Source: an uncultured Prevotella sp.
GTDB lineage: Bacteria; Bacteroidota; Bacteroidia; Bacteroidales; Bacteroidaceae
Length of the DNA stretch: 64,000 bases
Assembly: GCA_900541335.1 (NCBI GenBank)
Contig: UQJC01000002.1
Location: 1 to 64,000 of the forward strand
Direction of reading: 5' to 3'
The notes beneath the pieces were generated by a model. The model saw nothing but the letters and a program-made list of their open reading frames with translations, searched no databases and was not told the DNA's origin. This document shows, one piece after another, positions 43,067-53,873 of the stretch. Both the position numbers and the translations under genes were made by a program. How positions within the stretch are numbered: position 1 is the stretch's first letter; each line of letters begins with the position of its first letter.

Positions 43067-44080
43067 TCAAGCCCAACGCCTTTCGACCCCACGATAAAGC
43101 CCATAGGCCACCCCGAGACTACTGAATGCCATCAACCATACTCCCCAGTCTGGCAGTGACCAGACAAGAGCGAGTTGTACCAAAGGACAGTGACTGAGGT
43201 AAATGCCATAGGATAAGTTAGAACGGTTAAGGCATCGCAACGGACCATCTGATAAGAAGAGTCGAAGCACCAATGCCAACACAACTAGCCAACCTACAGT
43301 ATGAGCAAAGGGGGCAGACCAGCTACTTACAAGGAAGAGAACCAATAAGCCACAACCGACCGCGCCTGTCAGACGAATGCGCGGAAGCAAAAAATAGAGT
43401 GCGACTCCCCACAAATAGTGTTGCAAATAACCAAGATAGCGAAGCCCCACAACAGGTAAGGGTAACACTTGGGTTTCGCCCAATAATAGAATGATCACGC
43501 ATGCACCACCCAGTCCCCAACAGAGCCCCCGAGCAAAGGAAGCACGCCAATATGTTGGGTGTTCTCCCATCAAACGCTTCCAAGCATGGGCTAACAAAGG
43601 AAGCAGAAAGGTAAACAACACTTCGAGCTTGACAAACCACAGCGCGGGATTGACAGCTGTCACGAGATGCTGACTGAAAACACCAGGCAAGGTGGGTTCC
43701 AGGAAGTTGAGCAAAGCTAAATTAGCTCCTACATAACGCCACCACTGCGGAGAAGTAAAATAAGCTCCGGGCGAAAGGCTGGAAACACTGACCAATCCGA
43801 TGGCTCCCAACAGGACTACAGCCCAATAAGCCGGAAGAAGGCGGCGCAACCGATGAACCACAAATTCGCGGAAATGGGGACGACGTAACCAACTGACCCA
43901 ACCAAAATAACCACTCAACATAAAGAAGAGGGATACCACGGTGTAAGGGTCTATCCAAACGGGCCACTGGCTCCCACTCAAACTGTTGACATGATGCACC
44001 ACAATCGAACAGGCAAGTAAATAGCGCAATGCACCAATTTGGTTGGATGAGGAAGGTATAAAGGATACAGAAGTATTCAT
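43067..44080 (-). CDS. acyltransferase family 3 membrane protein
   Basis: 337 residues from ATG 44080 (MNTSVSF); one upstream in-frame TTG is less likely. About ten membrane helices. The acyltransferase-3 pattern is visible: IGALRYLLACSIVVHH (helix 1 with the catalytic-type His), VSLFFMLSGYFGW, and FVVHRLRRLLPAYWAVVLL. The family O-acetylates or otherwise acylates surface carbohydrates. It ends 57 bp before porZ on the same strand, so it may modify the surface polysaccharide to which T9SS cargo is linked (inference from position only). Confidence 0.85.
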   Translation of the reverse strand: MNTSVSFIPSSSNQIGALRYLLACSIVVHHVNSLSGSQWPVWIDPYTVVSLFFMLSGYFGWVSWLRRPHFREFVVHRLRRLLPAYWAVVLLGAIGLVSVSSLSPGAYFTSPQWWRYVGANLALLNFLEPTLPGVFSQHLVTAVNPALWFVKLEVLFTFLLPLLAHAWKRLMGEHPTYWRASFARGLCWGLGGACVIILLLGETQVLPLPVVGLRYLGYLQHYLWGVALYFLLPRIRLTGAVGCGLLVLFLVSSWSAPFAHTVGWLVVLALVLRLFLSDGPLRCLNRSNLSYGIYLSHCPLVQLALVWSLPDWGVWLMAFSSLGVAYGLYRGVERRWA

Positions 44081-44190
44081 CAATTGGAATAAACAGGAGA
44101 GTAGAATGTCCGCAGAAATGGTACCGAAGAGATTTCACCTACAGCAAACATGCGAGGTTCGTTTCCCCCATGGCAAATGTGTAGAACGAC

Positions 44191-44781
44191 TTACTCTGCT
44201 AAGGGATGTTGCTGAAGATATTCTACCAACTTCTTGACAGCTCGCGCACGATGCGAAATGGTATTCTTAGCCTCAACACCCAATTCGGCAAAGGTTTTAC
44301 CCGTTGCCTCGGGCATAAAGACAGGGTCGTAACCAAATCCTTCAGTACCTCGTTCCTCCGTAGCAATCTCGCCCTTCACAATGCCTTCAAAGAGGTGCTC
44401 CTCTCCGTTTACAAGAAACGCGATAACGGTACGAAATTGTGCCGTACGGTCGGTTTTATTTTCTAATTCATGCAGCAATTTCTGGGTGTTCGCCACGGGG
44501 TCGTGTCGATCGGGATAAGCGTAACGCGCTGTATGCACCCCGGGACCTCCGTTAAGCGCGGTCACCTCCAGGCCAGTATCGTCTGCAAAGCAATCGTAAC
44601 CATAACGTTCCTTGACCCAGCGCGCCTTTATCAAAGCATTGCCTTCAAGGGTATCCGCCGTTTCGGGAATATCGTCGTGGCAATCGATGTCCGCCAGACT
44701 AAGTACAGTGATGGTATCTCCGAGGATGGCACGGATTTCGGAGAGCTTATGTGCGTTGTTAGTTGCAAATACTAATTTCAT
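44191..44781 (-). CDS. rdgB: XTP/dITP diphosphatase
   Basis: 196 residues from ATG 44781 ([16 protein letters not shown]); a longer frame upstream has no family similarity. Cleaves non-canonical purine NTPs (dITP, XTP) from the nucleotide pool. Motifs: [11 protein letters not shown] (6-16), DDTGLEV (~67-73), [12 protein letters not shown] (~77-88), FGYDPVFMP and [10 protein letters not shown] near the end. Third in the leuS-yitT-rdgB run on the reverse strand. Confidence 0.95.
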   Translation of the reverse strand: MKLVFATNNAHKLSEIRAILGDTITVLSLADIDCHDDIPETADTLEGNALIKARWVKERYGYDCFADDTGLEVTALNGGPGVHTARYAYPDRHDPVANTQKLLHELENKTDRTAQFRTVIAFLVNGEEHLFEGIVKGEIATEERGTEGFGYDPVFMPEATGKTFAELGVEAKNTISHRARAVKKLVEYLQQHPLAE

Positions 44782-45058
44782 TGGGATGAGATAAGATGTT
44801 GAAATGTGGAGAAAAGAATAATTGAAGAGTCTGCATTTGGAGAGGAAAGGAAATGCCATTTCGTATGAAGGATTATCCCCCTGGCTCCTCGTAAAAGTAC
44901 ACACGTCAAGAGTCGCACAATGATTGTACGAAAGTTGCCCTACTGTATGCGGTCTCCCCTTCGTTTAAAAACATTGAGTGCCCCAAGCATCAGGAGGCTC
45001 AGGGCACTCAAGAAATCGCAGCAAAGCGATTTTTACCTTATACATATAGTCCGTGGGA

Positions 45059-46039
45059 CTATCCTTGTGTGTTCACAGACTTGGCTTTATCGCCTTTCGT
45101 TTTTTCAGCCTTCACCTTGATGCGGTCAAAGCCCTCACCAAACACACCGATAACGCGTGATTGCGAAACGAAAGCGGCGGGGTCGATGCCTTGGATAATA
45201 CGAAAGATGTTGGTACTCTCACGACGCTTGGCCAATACGACCAACACCTTGCGTGATTCCTTCGTGTACCAGCCCTGACCATCTAATACGGTCACGCCGC
45301 GGTGTGTCGCACTAATGGCAGTCGCAATGTCTTCATACTTGCGAGAGAAGATAAAGAACTGTACAGATTGTCGGCCGCGATCGACCACATAATCCAGCAA
45401 CAAGTTGGTAATAATCAGCGTACAGTAACCGTAAAGCAAGCGGTCAAGACTTCCATTCGGAGTAAACAGAGACGAGGTAATGATAACCAAGTCACAAAGC
45501 ATCATCATCTGGCCCAAGGTTACATCCTTGTACTTGTTGATAATCGATGCGATGATATCCGTACCACCCGTCGAACCGTTGCTCAGGAAGACCAAACCAA
45601 TACCAATACCTTCAACTGCTGCACCAATGATACACGACATGAAGATATTGTTCTTCACGACAGTGGGCAAGCCACTACTAGGATTGACATAAGAGAACCA
45701 TTCCGGATGCAACGTAGCGAGCTCCCGCATCACCTCCTGGGCTGCACCGAGAAGGAACGTGAGCGCAAATACAGCATAAATGGTTTTGACACAAAACTTC
45801 CAGCCGAGCACCTTCACTGCAATAATCAACAAAACGATGTTGACCAAAAAGAAGGTATACTGTACGGGAAATCCCGTGGCATAGAAGATTACGGCTCCTG
45901 CACCAGCCAGACCACCCGTGGCAATTTCGTAAGGAAGTTGGAAACAGGTAAAACCGATTGCATACATCAGGAGTCCGATTGTAATCGTCACGTAATCACG
46001 GACATCCTGCATCAAGGAGAGCTTAAAGATTTTTGCCAT
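45059..46039 (-). CDS. YitT family membrane protein (DUF2179)
   Basis: 326 residues. Five or six membrane helices in the first ~215 residues, with the YitT motif GLVFLSNGSTGGTDIIASII (~149-168), followed by a cytoplasmic DUF2179 domain (~235-305; GVTVLDGQGWYTKESRKVL). Function not established. A Lys-rich tail follows. It starts 37 bp after leuS, and this gene order with rdgB is common in Bacteroidales. Confidence 0.9.
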   Translation of the reverse strand: MAKIFKLSLMQDVRDYVTITIGLLMYAIGFTCFQLPYEIATGGLAGAGAVIFYATGFPVQYTFFLVNIVLLIIAVKVLGWKFCVKTIYAVFALTFLLGAAQEVMRELATLHPEWFSYVNPSSGLPTVVKNNIFMSCIIGAAVEGIGIGLVFLSNGSTGGTDIIASIINKYKDVTLGQMMMLCDLVIITSSLFTPNGSLDRLLYGYCTLIITNLLLDYVVDRGRQSVQFFIFSRKYEDIATAISATHRGVTVLDGQGWYTKESRKVLVVLAKRRESTNIFRIIQGIDPAAFVSQSRVIGVFGEGFDRIKVKAEKTKGDKAKSVNTQG

Positions 46040-46076
46040 GATAGCTTGTTATATAACTGTGTCCCAGCGGGGCGAT

Positions 46077-48914
46077 TTACTTCACTACGATGTTGACGAT
46101 ACGTCCGGGAACCACAATTATCTTCACGATTTGCTTTCCTTCGAGGTACTTCTGTGCCTGTTCCGAAGCGAGTGTAGCTTCCTGAATGGCTTCCTTCGTT
46201 GCGTCGGCATCAAAGTCGAGTGTGAAACGAGTCTTACCGTTGAACGACACGCTGAGCGTCTGGCTTGACTCCTTGAGATACTCTTCGTTGAATACCGGCC
46301 AGGGAGCATCGCAAACCGTTCCCTCATGACCGAGCGTATGCCAAAGGTCTTCGCAAATGTGCGGGGTAAAGGGAGCAAGCAATGCTACCAACTGTTCGAG
46401 TACTGCACGACTCACACACTTCTGCTGTGCCAGTTCACCGACTGCAATCATAAAGGCGGGTACGGCCGTATTGTACGAGAATTCTTCGATATCCTCAGTC
46501 ACCTTCTTAATGAGCTTGTGGAGGGTCTTGAGGTTATCCTTCGTAGGCTCGGCATCAGTCACTGCCCAGTCGCCATTCTTCGGATAGAAGAGGTTCCACG
46601 TCTTACGGAGGAAGCGGAAGCAACCGTCAATACCATTTGAATCCCAAGGCTTACTCTGGTTAATCGGGCCCAAGAACATTTCGTACAAGCGGAGTGTGTC
46701 TGCACCATACTTCTCGACAATGCGATCGGGATTGACCACGTTGTACATGGACTTAGACATCTTTTCAATTGCCCAACCACATACATACTTTCCGTCTTCG
46801 AGCACAAACTCGGCATTTGCATATTCTGGACGCCAAGCCTTGAATGCCTCCAGATCAAGTACGTCGTTCTGTACAATGTTCACATCCACATGAATCGGAG
46901 TTACATCGTACTGATCCTTCAGTCCCAGGCTGACGAACGTATTGGTATCCTTGATGCGATATACGAAATTGGAACGACCTTGAATCATGCCCTGGTTGAC
47001 CAACTTGCGATAAGGTTCATCCTTGCAGGACACACCGAGATCGAAAAGGAACTTGTTCCAGAAACGACTGTAAATCAAGTGACCCGTAGCGTGTTCCGAG
47101 CCACCGATATAGAGGTCTACTTGTTGCCAATACGCATTCGCTTCCTTGCCTACCAACGCGTTTTCATTGCGCGGATCCATGTAACGCAAATAATAGGCTG
47201 AAGAGCCAGCGAAACCAGGCATTGTGGAGAGTTCTAAGGGGAATACGGTCTGTTGGTCAATGCGGCTGTTTTCCGTCACACAGCGATTCACCGTGTCCCA
47301 AGCCCAGCAGGTGGCATTGCCAAGAGGAGGCTCACCTGTTTCAGTCGGAAGGAACTTGGTCACCTCGGGCAACTCCAGCGGGAGGCAGTCTTCCGGAACC
47401 ATCTGCGGCATGCCGTCCTTATAATATACGGGGAAGGGTTCACCCCAATAACGTTGACGAGAGAAGATGGCATCACGCAAACGGTAATTCACCTTCACAC
47501 GACCCAATCCATTCTCCGTCACAAACTGCTTCGTAGCAGCGATAGCTTCCTTTACACTCAATCCGTTGAGCGAGAAACCTTTGAGACTTTCCTTGCCTGC
47601 TGCGGGAGAATTCTGTACCGTTCCCTCCTTGGCATCAAAGCTTTCTTCGCTGACATCAGCACCTTCGATAAGCGGCACAATGGGAAGTCCAAAATGCTTG
47701 GCAAAAGCATAGTCACGTGAATCGTGCGCGGGCACTGCCATGATGGCACCTGTACCGTAACCAGCCAATACGTAGTCGCTAATCCATACCGGAATAGCTT
47801 CGCTCGTAAAGGGATTGACTGCATACGAACCACTGAAGACACCCGTCACCTTGCGGTCAGCAATGCGTTCACGTTCCGTACGCTTCTTGGTGGCTTCTAC
47901 ATAAGCCTGAACCTCTGCCTGCTGTGCAGGAGTTGTCAACGTAGCGACGAGTTCACTCTCGGGAGCCAAAACCATAAAGGTTACACCAAAGATGGTATCG
48001 GCACGAGTCGTAAAGATGGTAAAGGTCACATCGGAATCCTTCACGGCAAATTCCATCTCAGTACCTTCCGAACGACCAATCCAGTTGCGCTGCGTTTCCT
48101 TGATCGAGTCAGACCAGTCAATAGTTTCCAAGCCTTCGAGCAGACGCTGTGCATAAGCTGATACACGCAAGCACCACTGCATCATCTTCTTCTGCACCAC
48201 GGGATAGCCACCGCGCTCACTCACACCGTCCACGACTTCATCGTTGGCCAATACCGTACCCAATTTGGGACACCAATTCACCATTGTTTCACCTAAGTAG
48301 GCAATGCGATAGTTCATCAGCACCTGTTGTTGCTTAACCGCGTCCATTTGCTTCCACTCTTCCGCCGTAAAAGCGAGTTCTTCGCCTTGAGCGACGTCGA
48401 GTCCTTCGGTTCCTTGCTGTTCGAAGTGAGCGATAAGCTCCTGAATCGGACGAGCCTTGGCCTCGGTATTCGAGTAATAGGAATTAAACATCTGCTGGAA
48501 CGCCCACTGGGTCCAGTGATAATAGGATGCATCGCAAGTACGCACCTCGCGGTCCCAATCAAAGCAGAAACCTATTTTGTCAAGCTGTTCACGGTAACGG
48601 GCAATGTTCTTAACTGTTGTCACAGCCGGATGCTGTCCAGTTTGGATAGCATATTGCTCTGCGGGCAAACCGTAAGCATCGTAACCCATCGGGTTCAACA
48701 CATTGTATCCACACGAACGCTTGTAACGTGCATAAATATCAGAAGCGATGTAGCCTAACGGATGCCCTACGTGCAAGCCTGCCCCTGAGGGATAGGGAAA
48801 CATATTGAGCACGTAGAACTTCTCTTTCGTTGCGTCGGCTTCCACGTGGTAAGTTTTCTCAGCTGCCCACGTCTTTTGCCACTTCTGTTCGATTTCTCTG
48901 AAATTATATTCCAT
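46077..48914 (-). CDS. leuS: leucyl-tRNA synthetase
   Basis: 945 residues from ATG 48914 ([13 protein letters not shown]). Upstream in-frame GTG 48926 adds 4 residues but sits only ~8 nt from the predicted transcription start. Class I synthetase: HIGH-type motif [16 protein letters not shown] (~40-55), editing (CP1) domain with [19 protein letters not shown] (~390-410), KMSKS motif [11 protein letters not shown] (~715-725), anticodon-binding domain and C-terminal extension. First gene of the leuS operon. Confidence 0.98.
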   Translation of the reverse strand: MEYNFREIEQKWQKTWAAEKTYHVEADATKEKFYVLNMFPYPSGAGLHVGHPLGYIASDIYARYKRSCGYNVLNPMGYDAYGLPAEQYAIQTGQHPAVTTVKNIARYREQLDKIGFCFDWDREVRTCDASYYHWTQWAFQQMFNSYYSNTEAKARPIQELIAHFEQQGTEGLDVAQGEELAFTAEEWKQMDAVKQQQVLMNYRIAYLGETMVNWCPKLGTVLANDEVVDGVSERGGYPVVQKKMMQWCLRVSAYAQRLLEGLETIDWSDSIKETQRNWIGRSEGTEMEFAVKDSDVTFTIFTTRADTIFGVTFMVLAPESELVATLTTPAQQAEVQAYVEATKKRTERERIADRKVTGVFSGSYAVNPFTSEAIPVWISDYVLAGYGTGAIMAVPAHDSRDYAFAKHFGLPIVPLIEGADVSEESFDAKEGTVQNSPAAGKESLKGFSLNGLSVKEAIAATKQFVTENGLGRVKVNYRLRDAIFSRQRYWGEPFPVYYKDGMPQMVPEDCLPLELPEVTKFLPTETGEPPLGNATCWAWDTVNRCVTENSRIDQQTVFPLELSTMPGFAGSSAYYLRYMDPRNENALVGKEANAYWQQVDLYIGGSEHATGHLIYSRFWNKFLFDLGVSCKDEPYRKLVNQGMIQGRSNFVYRIKDTNTFVSLGLKDQYDVTPIHVDVNIVQNDVLDLEAFKAWRPEYANAEFVLEDGKYVCGWAIEKMSKSMYNVVNPDRIVEKYGADTLRLYEMFLGPINQSKPWDSNGIDGCFRFLRKTWNLFYPKNGDWAVTDAEPTKDNLKTLHKLIKKVTEDIEEFSYNTAVPAFMIAVGELAQQKCVSRAVLEQLVALLAPFTPHICEDLWHTLGHEGTVCDAPWPVFNEEYLKESSQTLSVSFNGKTRFTLDFDADATKEAIQEATLASEQAQKYLEGKQIVKIIVVPGRIVNIVVK

Positions 48915-48939
48915 ATTCTGTTTCACTTATTTGTGGCCG

Positions 48940-48947
48940 CAAAGGTA
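48940..48947 (-). promoter_or_regulatory. -7 element upstream of leuS
   Basis: Reverse strand TACCTTTG, ~26 bp upstream of ATG 48914. No well-spaced -33 TTG. The short leader excludes a T-box-like regulator. Confidence 0.5.
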
Positions 48948-49138
48948 CTTCAAACGGAGCGCAAACGAAAGGAAAACATCAGAAAAGGCTGTCGAACGGC
49001 TGTCTCTCCCCCAACCCAAGGAAGCCTCGTTACTTTCTCTCTCACATTTAACATGAGAAAAATGGTTTTGCCGTAGTCTGTCAATTTATCACCTTTCCTT
49101 TGCCCACAGATTTACAAACCCTCTCATCTAACAAACTC

Positions 49139-49438
49139 ATGAACAAGAACGACATCTGCCTCAGCCAGAAGGAAAAAGACCAGCTCATGCTTTCTTTCAA
49201 CCTTATCGAACGCCTCACGCTTCTTCTTGCTAAGCAGCGTTGGGTACACCTGCTTGCCAAACTGTACACTTCCCTCTTGGGTGAGAAGGTTACATCCCGA
49301 CAAACAGTTTTCTTCCTCTACGCCCAACTGGCTGCCACGACTATGTTGCTTCCTTACTACGAAGACCTTGGTTGGCGTGCCTGTTGCTTCATCCTATTTT
49401 GTCTGGCTATCAGCAAAACGCGGACAGAGAAGAAGTAA
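49139..49438 (+). CDS. hypothetical small protein
   Basis: 99 residues from ATG 49139 (MNKNDICLSQKEK); an upstream in-frame ATG would add 13. The N-terminal half is amphipathic helix-like (KDQLMLSFNLIERLTLLLAK); the C-terminal half has hydrophobic stretches (TVFFLYAQLAATTMLLPYY; ACCFILFCLAI) that may span or lie on the membrane. I do not recognise a family. It is followed by a strong terminator, which supports a real transcript. Confidence 0.5.
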   Translation: MNKNDICLSQKEKDQLMLSFNLIERLTLLLAKQRWVHLLAKLYTSLLGEKVTSRQTVFFLYAQLAATTMLLPYYEDLGWRACCFILFCLAISKTRTEKK

Positions 49439-49493
49439 AGCTCCTGCTACGAAGATTTTACCCCGTTAGAAAAGGTTGGAACACTACAACACA

Positions 49494-49546
49494 GAAAGTC
49501 CCCTGTCTTCCGAAGTACAAGACTTCGATTAGACAGGGGACTTTTA
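49494..49546. terminator. bidirectional terminator
   Basis: GAAAGTCCCCTGTCT (49494-49508) and AGACAGGGGACTTTT (49531-49545) form a ~14-bp stem. It lies between converging genes and has T runs on both strands. Confidence 0.8.
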
Positions 49547-49568
49547 TGTTCCACTTAGAAACTACAGC

Positions 49569-50912
49569 TTATTCGGCGTTAACCAATCTCGGTGTAGTAT
49601 AGATTTCGCCCTTGCGAACAACAGGTGCACTACCCTTTGTCAAAGCGGGCAAACGCTTCGTTTTCAGACGAGTTCCTACTTCATAGCTCGTAGAAGAAAC
49701 CTTCTTGACAGTAGCCTGTGCGGGATCGATAACAGCCGCAGGAGTTTCATAGGTATCTACCTTAATCTTACCCCACTTGTTCAAACCATTCTTGGCAACA
49801 GTCAATACGACAAACTTCGTAGAAGGATTGATTTGGAAGTCGGCTTCTACTTCATCGTAGTGGAAGTAACCTACTATGGGGAAGGGAGGATCTACCGGCA
49901 GTTCATTCTGGAAGCCTTCCGGATCTTTCTGATACAGAGAGTCTAATACAACCTGAAGACGGTAGCAGTTCGTCTGGTCATTGGGAGTAAACTTAATGAA
50001 CTGGCTGGGCAACATTACTTGTTGTCCTTCAACATCCCAAGGGGTATTCTTGTATGCCCCCAGAGTGGTCGTCACAAAGGCTTCACCTTCGCCACCCTTC
50101 ATCTTCGTACGAACTGCAATCGTATCACAGGGAAGGAAGACACCAAGTGTATCCCATGCCTGAAGGAATACTTCATAATCTGTACTCGGAGCAAAGTCAT
50201 CCCAAGTCACTGTACGAACCGTATCAGAGGGAACACCCCAAGCTTTAATCAATTCACCGAAGTTATCTACATTCATCATCGGGCCAAACATGCCAAACTG
50301 ATCCTGAACGACGCCCTTTTCACCTGCAACTACAGCATAGCCGCCCACATCCTTGTTCGGACGGAATGTTATCTTGAAAGCATCCATACCGATACTGTCA
50401 ACGGTATATTCAACCTTCGGGCTACCAGCCAAGGGCTTCGCCTTGGTAGTAAAAGGAACTCTACTTACTGAGCAGGGAGTACCATAAGAGTCGTAAGCCA
50501 AAGTAACAGCTACATAATCCGTTGCAGATTTCAAATCAGCGGTAGAAACCTGACCATTGGTAAAGTCCTGCCAATACATTTGGCCACCATTGGCATGCAT
50601 ATAACCAGCCATAGCAACATCGCTACTGAGTCGGGATGCCTTTACCTTAGAAATGATATTAAACTTGAATGCCTCGCAGATACCATTGCGCGTAACGGAG
50701 AATGACAAAGTGTCTGCACCTACGTTCAGCAATTCGATGTCGGCCGTTGCCTGACCTTCAACCTGCACAAACTTCACGCTATCTACACGCTCAGCAAGAT
50801 AACTCGTTTTCTGACCATTTGCTTCATAGACAATCATACGATCCGGGCGCTCCTGAGCAAAAGCACCACCCGCCATCAACATGGAAAGGAAGAATGTAAA
50901 AAATTTCTTCAT
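49569..50912 (-). CDS. secreted hypothetical protein
   Basis: 447 residues. Signal peptide MKKFFTFFLSMLMAGGAFAQ. The body looks like a chain of beta domains, possibly fibronectin/Ig-like (repeated 'SATDYVAVTLAYD', 'PSTDYEVFLQAWD' segments, each opening a strand after '-S.TDY.V'). 'MIVYEANGQKTSYLAERVDS' after the signal is seen in Bacteroidales surface lipoprotein-like proteins. No enzymatic motif and no clear T9SS sorting domain. It has a good promoter and a terminator. Function unknown. Confidence 0.65.
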   Translation of the reverse strand: MKKFFTFFLSMLMAGGAFAQERPDRMIVYEANGQKTSYLAERVDSVKFVQVEGQATADIELLNVGADTLSFSVTRNGICEAFKFNIISKVKASRLSSDVAMAGYMHANGGQMYWQDFTNGQVSTADLKSATDYVAVTLAYDSYGTPCSVSRVPFTTKAKPLAGSPKVEYTVDSIGMDAFKITFRPNKDVGGYAVVAGEKGVVQDQFGMFGPMMNVDNFGELIKAWGVPSDTVRTVTWDDFAPSTDYEVFLQAWDTLGVFLPCDTIAVRTKMKGGEGEAFVTTTLGAYKNTPWDVEGQQVMLPSQFIKFTPNDQTNCYRLQVVLDSLYQKDPEGFQNELPVDPPFPIVGYFHYDEVEADFQINPSTKFVVLTVAKNGLNKWGKIKVDTYETPAAVIDPAQATVKKVSSTSYEVGTRLKTKRLPALTKGSAPVVRKGEIYTTPRLVNAE

Positions 50913-51465
50913 AACTGACTGGTTTTTAGTTATAGGTTATAGCTACCGTCACGCCCCTTTATCTGAACAGGACTTAAACGGAGTAAGTTGTTTTAACGCC
51001 ACAAAGGTAGATATATATTTCAACCCACAAACTTTCTCCTTACTTTTTCTTTCAAAATTCTACAATTGAACGATGAATCAAAATATAAAGAGAGAAAAAT
51101 GGTATGTTTATAAACATTCTGACAAAAATCCATGTTGTAAAGCATCTTCAATCATTCGCTCTTCTTATCCATACATTTAGAACATACTAACGAGCTTACC
51201 TCAGGTACGGGGAAAGCACCTCCGCTCATCTCTATCATCCTTGCCACTGAATTCCAACGAACAAAAACAAGGCCACAAAAAAAGAATTATTGCTGTCCGA
51301 TAAAAGTTTTTCCTGCCAGATAAAATTAGGACTGACACCTATTACAGGAGTCAGCCCTTTCCGGTTACTTTGATTTTGGTAATAAAGAGATATAACCGAT
51401 GAGTAAAAGTTGTCATTTTAGCGGACAGTAATAATAAACAATAGGATTTGATAGCGGATAAACTC
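50913..51465. other. intergenic region upstream of the secreted protein gene
   Basis: Contains the promoter at 51002-51031. Further on is an imperfect hairpin GGACTGAC/GTCAGCCC (near 51329-51357) followed by TTTCC. Otherwise A+T-rich and without a recognisable gene. Confidence 0.45.
51002..51031 (-). promoter_or_regulatory. promoter of the secreted protein gene
   Basis: Reverse strand: TTTG (51031-51028), 18-nt spacer, TACCTTTG (51009-51002). Start near 50995; leader ~85 nt. Confidence 0.7.
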
Positions 51466-51512
51466 TCAAAAAGCAGAAGGGAAGCAAACCCGCAGGTCTG
51501 CTTCCCTTCTGA
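51466..51512 (-). terminator. terminator after the rhomboid gene
   Basis: CAGAAGGGAAGCA (51474-51486) and TGCTTCCCTTCTG (51499-51511) pair over 13 bp; on the reverse strand CTTTTTGAG follows. Confidence 0.8.
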
Positions 51513-51540
51513 ATAACCAAACACGAATAGAAAAGGATTT

Positions 51541-52482
51541 CTATCGGCGGCTAATGCGGAAAAGCTCTTTCTTTTCTTCATCGGTCAGGCTGTCGTAACC
51601 CGACTGACGAATTTTGTCGAGGATTTCGTCCATACGTGCCTCCTCTGCTTTCTGACGCATATTATATTCGTAATCCGACTCCCGCGTAGCAGTACGGTGT
51701 GCATTGCCGGGCTGCACAGAAGTACGGGTAAAGGTCTTTTGCCAACGGGCACGGAAGCGCTGGCTCCAGGTCATGCGCTGGCGGCCCGGCACTTCCCAGC
51801 CCTGCCAACCGTTCTGAACGGGAGCCTGGTGCTGATGCTTCCAGTAATAAAGCAGCAACCAGCCGAAGAGCATACCGCCCAAGTGGGCGAAATGGGCCAC
51901 ATTGTCATTGGAAGCATAGGCTGAGAATACCTCGATGGCGGCATAACCTGCCACAAAGTATTTGGCCTTGAGCGGAATAGGCGGCAACAAAAGCATGATG
52001 CGCTCGTTGGGATAGAGCATGCCAAAAGCCAACAAGACACCATAACAGGCACCCGAGGCTCCGATGGTGGTCCAAAAGTCGAGGAACTGCCCCATAGGCA
52101 AGATGGACTGTCCCGTATTGACTAAAGTGTATTCGTGCAGGCCCTCAATATAATATTGTCCCAGTTGCCATACTTCCTGACAGAGTCCGGCTCCAATGCC
52201 ACACACGAAGAAGTAGGTAAGGAAACGCTTGAAGCCCAGAGTTCGCTCGATAATGCCTCCAAACATCCACAGAGAAAACATATTGAAAAAGAGGTGAGTA
52301 AAGCTACCGTGGAGGAACATGTAGGTCACCAGCTGATAGAGGTGGAAATGATCAGCCAAGAAGAAATGCAAACCGAGCAGGCGATTCAAGTCAATGCCCT
52401 GCCCCTGTAAGACCAACTGCAAAAGGAAGCAGATGACATTGATAAGCAACAGGTTGCGGGTAATAGGTGGGATATTGAGCAT
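51541..52482 (-). CDS. rhomboid-family intramembrane serine protease
   Basis: 313 residues from ATG 52482 (MLNIPPITRNLLLINV); a longer frame adds 36 residues without family similarity. Six to seven membrane helices. Catalytic Ser in GASGACYGVLLAFG, catalytic His in FAHLGGMLFGWLL, and the HGSFTHLFFNMFSLWMFG segment of helix 2. The C-terminal ~80 residues are cytoplasmic, charged and end in a helical segment (YDSLTDEEKKELFRISRR), usual for Bacteroidetes rhomboids. Cuts membrane proteins; substrate unknown. Confidence 0.93.
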   Translation of the reverse strand: MLNIPPITRNLLLINVICFLLQLVLQGQGIDLNRLLGLHFFLADHFHLYQLVTYMFLHGSFTHLFFNMFSLWMFGGIIERTLGFKRFLTYFFVCGIGAGLCQEVWQLGQYYIEGLHEYTLVNTGQSILPMGQFLDFWTTIGASGACYGVLLAFGMLYPNERIMLLLPPIPLKAKYFVAGYAAIEVFSAYASNDNVAHFAHLGGMLFGWLLLYYWKHQHQAPVQNGWQGWEVPGRQRMTWSQRFRARWQKTFTRTSVQPGNAHRTATRESDYEYNMRQKAEEARMDEILDKIRQSGYDSLTDEEKKELFRISRR

Positions 52483-52682
52483 AGATAAGAAATTCAGAGC
52501 AATCGGTTCATTGCCCGTTTGAAACGTTAAGTGTTTAAGAAATCGGTTGGGGAGACAAGGGGTTGCCGCCTCAGAAGTGGTCTGCACCATATTTCGGCTA
52601 CTAGACAGAGCCCCGGCCTCAGTCGTTTAGTTTTCGCTAACTTTGCGCACCCTTCAAGAACAAGAGAGCGGCGGGAGGAACA

Positions 52683-53648
52683 TCAAACATTGGTGTAATG
52701 CCACAACGTCACTCCGTAGACGGTCTCGGCACGAAGGCTGACCCCCACAGGCATACGGGGTTCGGGAACGCCGCTGCCCAGTTCCTGTTCAGAGAGTTCC
52801 ACATAGGCTTCGTTCCACAAACCTTGGTCAATAAAGCTCTGGAGCGTCTGCGGTCCGCCTTCGACCAGCAACGAATGGACTCCCTGACGATAGAGTTCGC
52901 TCAGCATGGTTTCAACATCAGCAAAGGCCTGGAAACCACCCGGCAATTCACCTTCGGCTACTCGCCCCAACACCACACGCAAAGGGTTTTCCCCCGTCCA
53001 ATGACGCACGGTCAAAGTGGGACGATCCATGCGGAGAGTCTGATGGCCCACGAGAATGGCTTGATGTTCGGCCCGAAGTTTGTGCACGTGCAGGAGCGAG
53101 TGAGGAGTAGAAAGTGCGGCAGGAGCTTCTTCCGCGCTTTCACGCCATCCGTCAACAAAGCCGTCGGCCGAACGCGCCCACTTGAGGGTGATGTAAGGAC
53201 GGTGAAGAGTTTGTGCGGTCATGAAACGACGGTTGAGCTTCAGGCATTCCTGCTCCAACACCCCGACAGTCACATCGATTCCCGCCTCACGCAAGATGGC
53301 AATGCCCCGTCCCTGTACCTTGGCAAAGGGGTCGACACAACCCACCACCACACGCGGTATGCCCGTCTTGACTATCAGTACAGCGCAGGGCGGTGTTCGT
53401 CCGAAATGAGCACAGGGTTCAAGACTGACATAGAGGGTGCTCTCTTTAAGGAGAGGACGGTCTTCAGGACGAACCGAACGAATAGCGTGTACCTCGGCAT
53501 GAGGAGTTCCGCAACAAGCATGAAAACCTTCGCCGATGATGCGGTCTTCGTGTACTATCACCGCACCCACCATGGGATTGGGCGCAGCATGTAATCGTCC
53601 GTTGCGTGCCAAGTCAAGGCAACGCTGCATATATTGTTCGTGGGACAT
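52683..53648 (-). CDS. ribD: bifunctional riboflavin biosynthesis deaminase/reductase
   Basis: 321 residues. Catalyses the second and third steps of riboflavin synthesis. Deaminase domain with zinc ligands in PHAEVHAI (His-Ala-Glu) and LEPCAHFGRTPPCAV (Cys...Cys). The reductase domain starts near residue 150 (PYITLKWARSADGFVDG) and ends with SLLVEGGPQTLQSFIDQGLW. Slightly short for RibD but complete. It is divergent from prmC. Confidence 0.95.
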   Translation of the reverse strand: MSHEQYMQRCLDLARNGRLHAAPNPMVGAVIVHEDRIIGEGFHACCGTPHAEVHAIRSVRPEDRPLLKESTLYVSLEPCAHFGRTPPCAVLIVKTGIPRVVVGCVDPFAKVQGRGIAILREAGIDVTVGVLEQECLKLNRRFMTAQTLHRPYITLKWARSADGFVDGWRESAEEAPAALSTPHSLLHVHKLRAEHQAILVGHQTLRMDRPTLTVRHWTGENPLRVVLGRVAEGELPGGFQAFADVETMLSELYRQGVHSLLVEGGPQTLQSFIDQGLWNEAYVELSEQELGSGVPEPRMPVGVSLRAETVYGVTLWHYTNV

Positions 53649-53873
53649 AAGCTATGTTTATCAAATACGTTGAGGAGTTGAAAGGTGAAGGAGCTGAGAT
53701 ACGAGCTGTGCCAATGTTGCAAATTGAAAGTTCAGAGAAACAAGTTAAGACATCGTTAACTTATGAGCCTCTTCAACTCTTAAACTTCTAAACCCTCAGA
53801 CTCTTCAACCTTCAACTTATCAACCGATCATTAATAGAACCCGTCTTAAACTTCTCAACTCTTCAACCTGTGT

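Noticed and set aside
52638..52645. Forward -7 element TAACTTTG between the rhomboid and ribD genes
   Set aside because: It matches the consensus, but no forward gene follows; both neighbours are on the reverse strand. Possibly chance or an antisense start.
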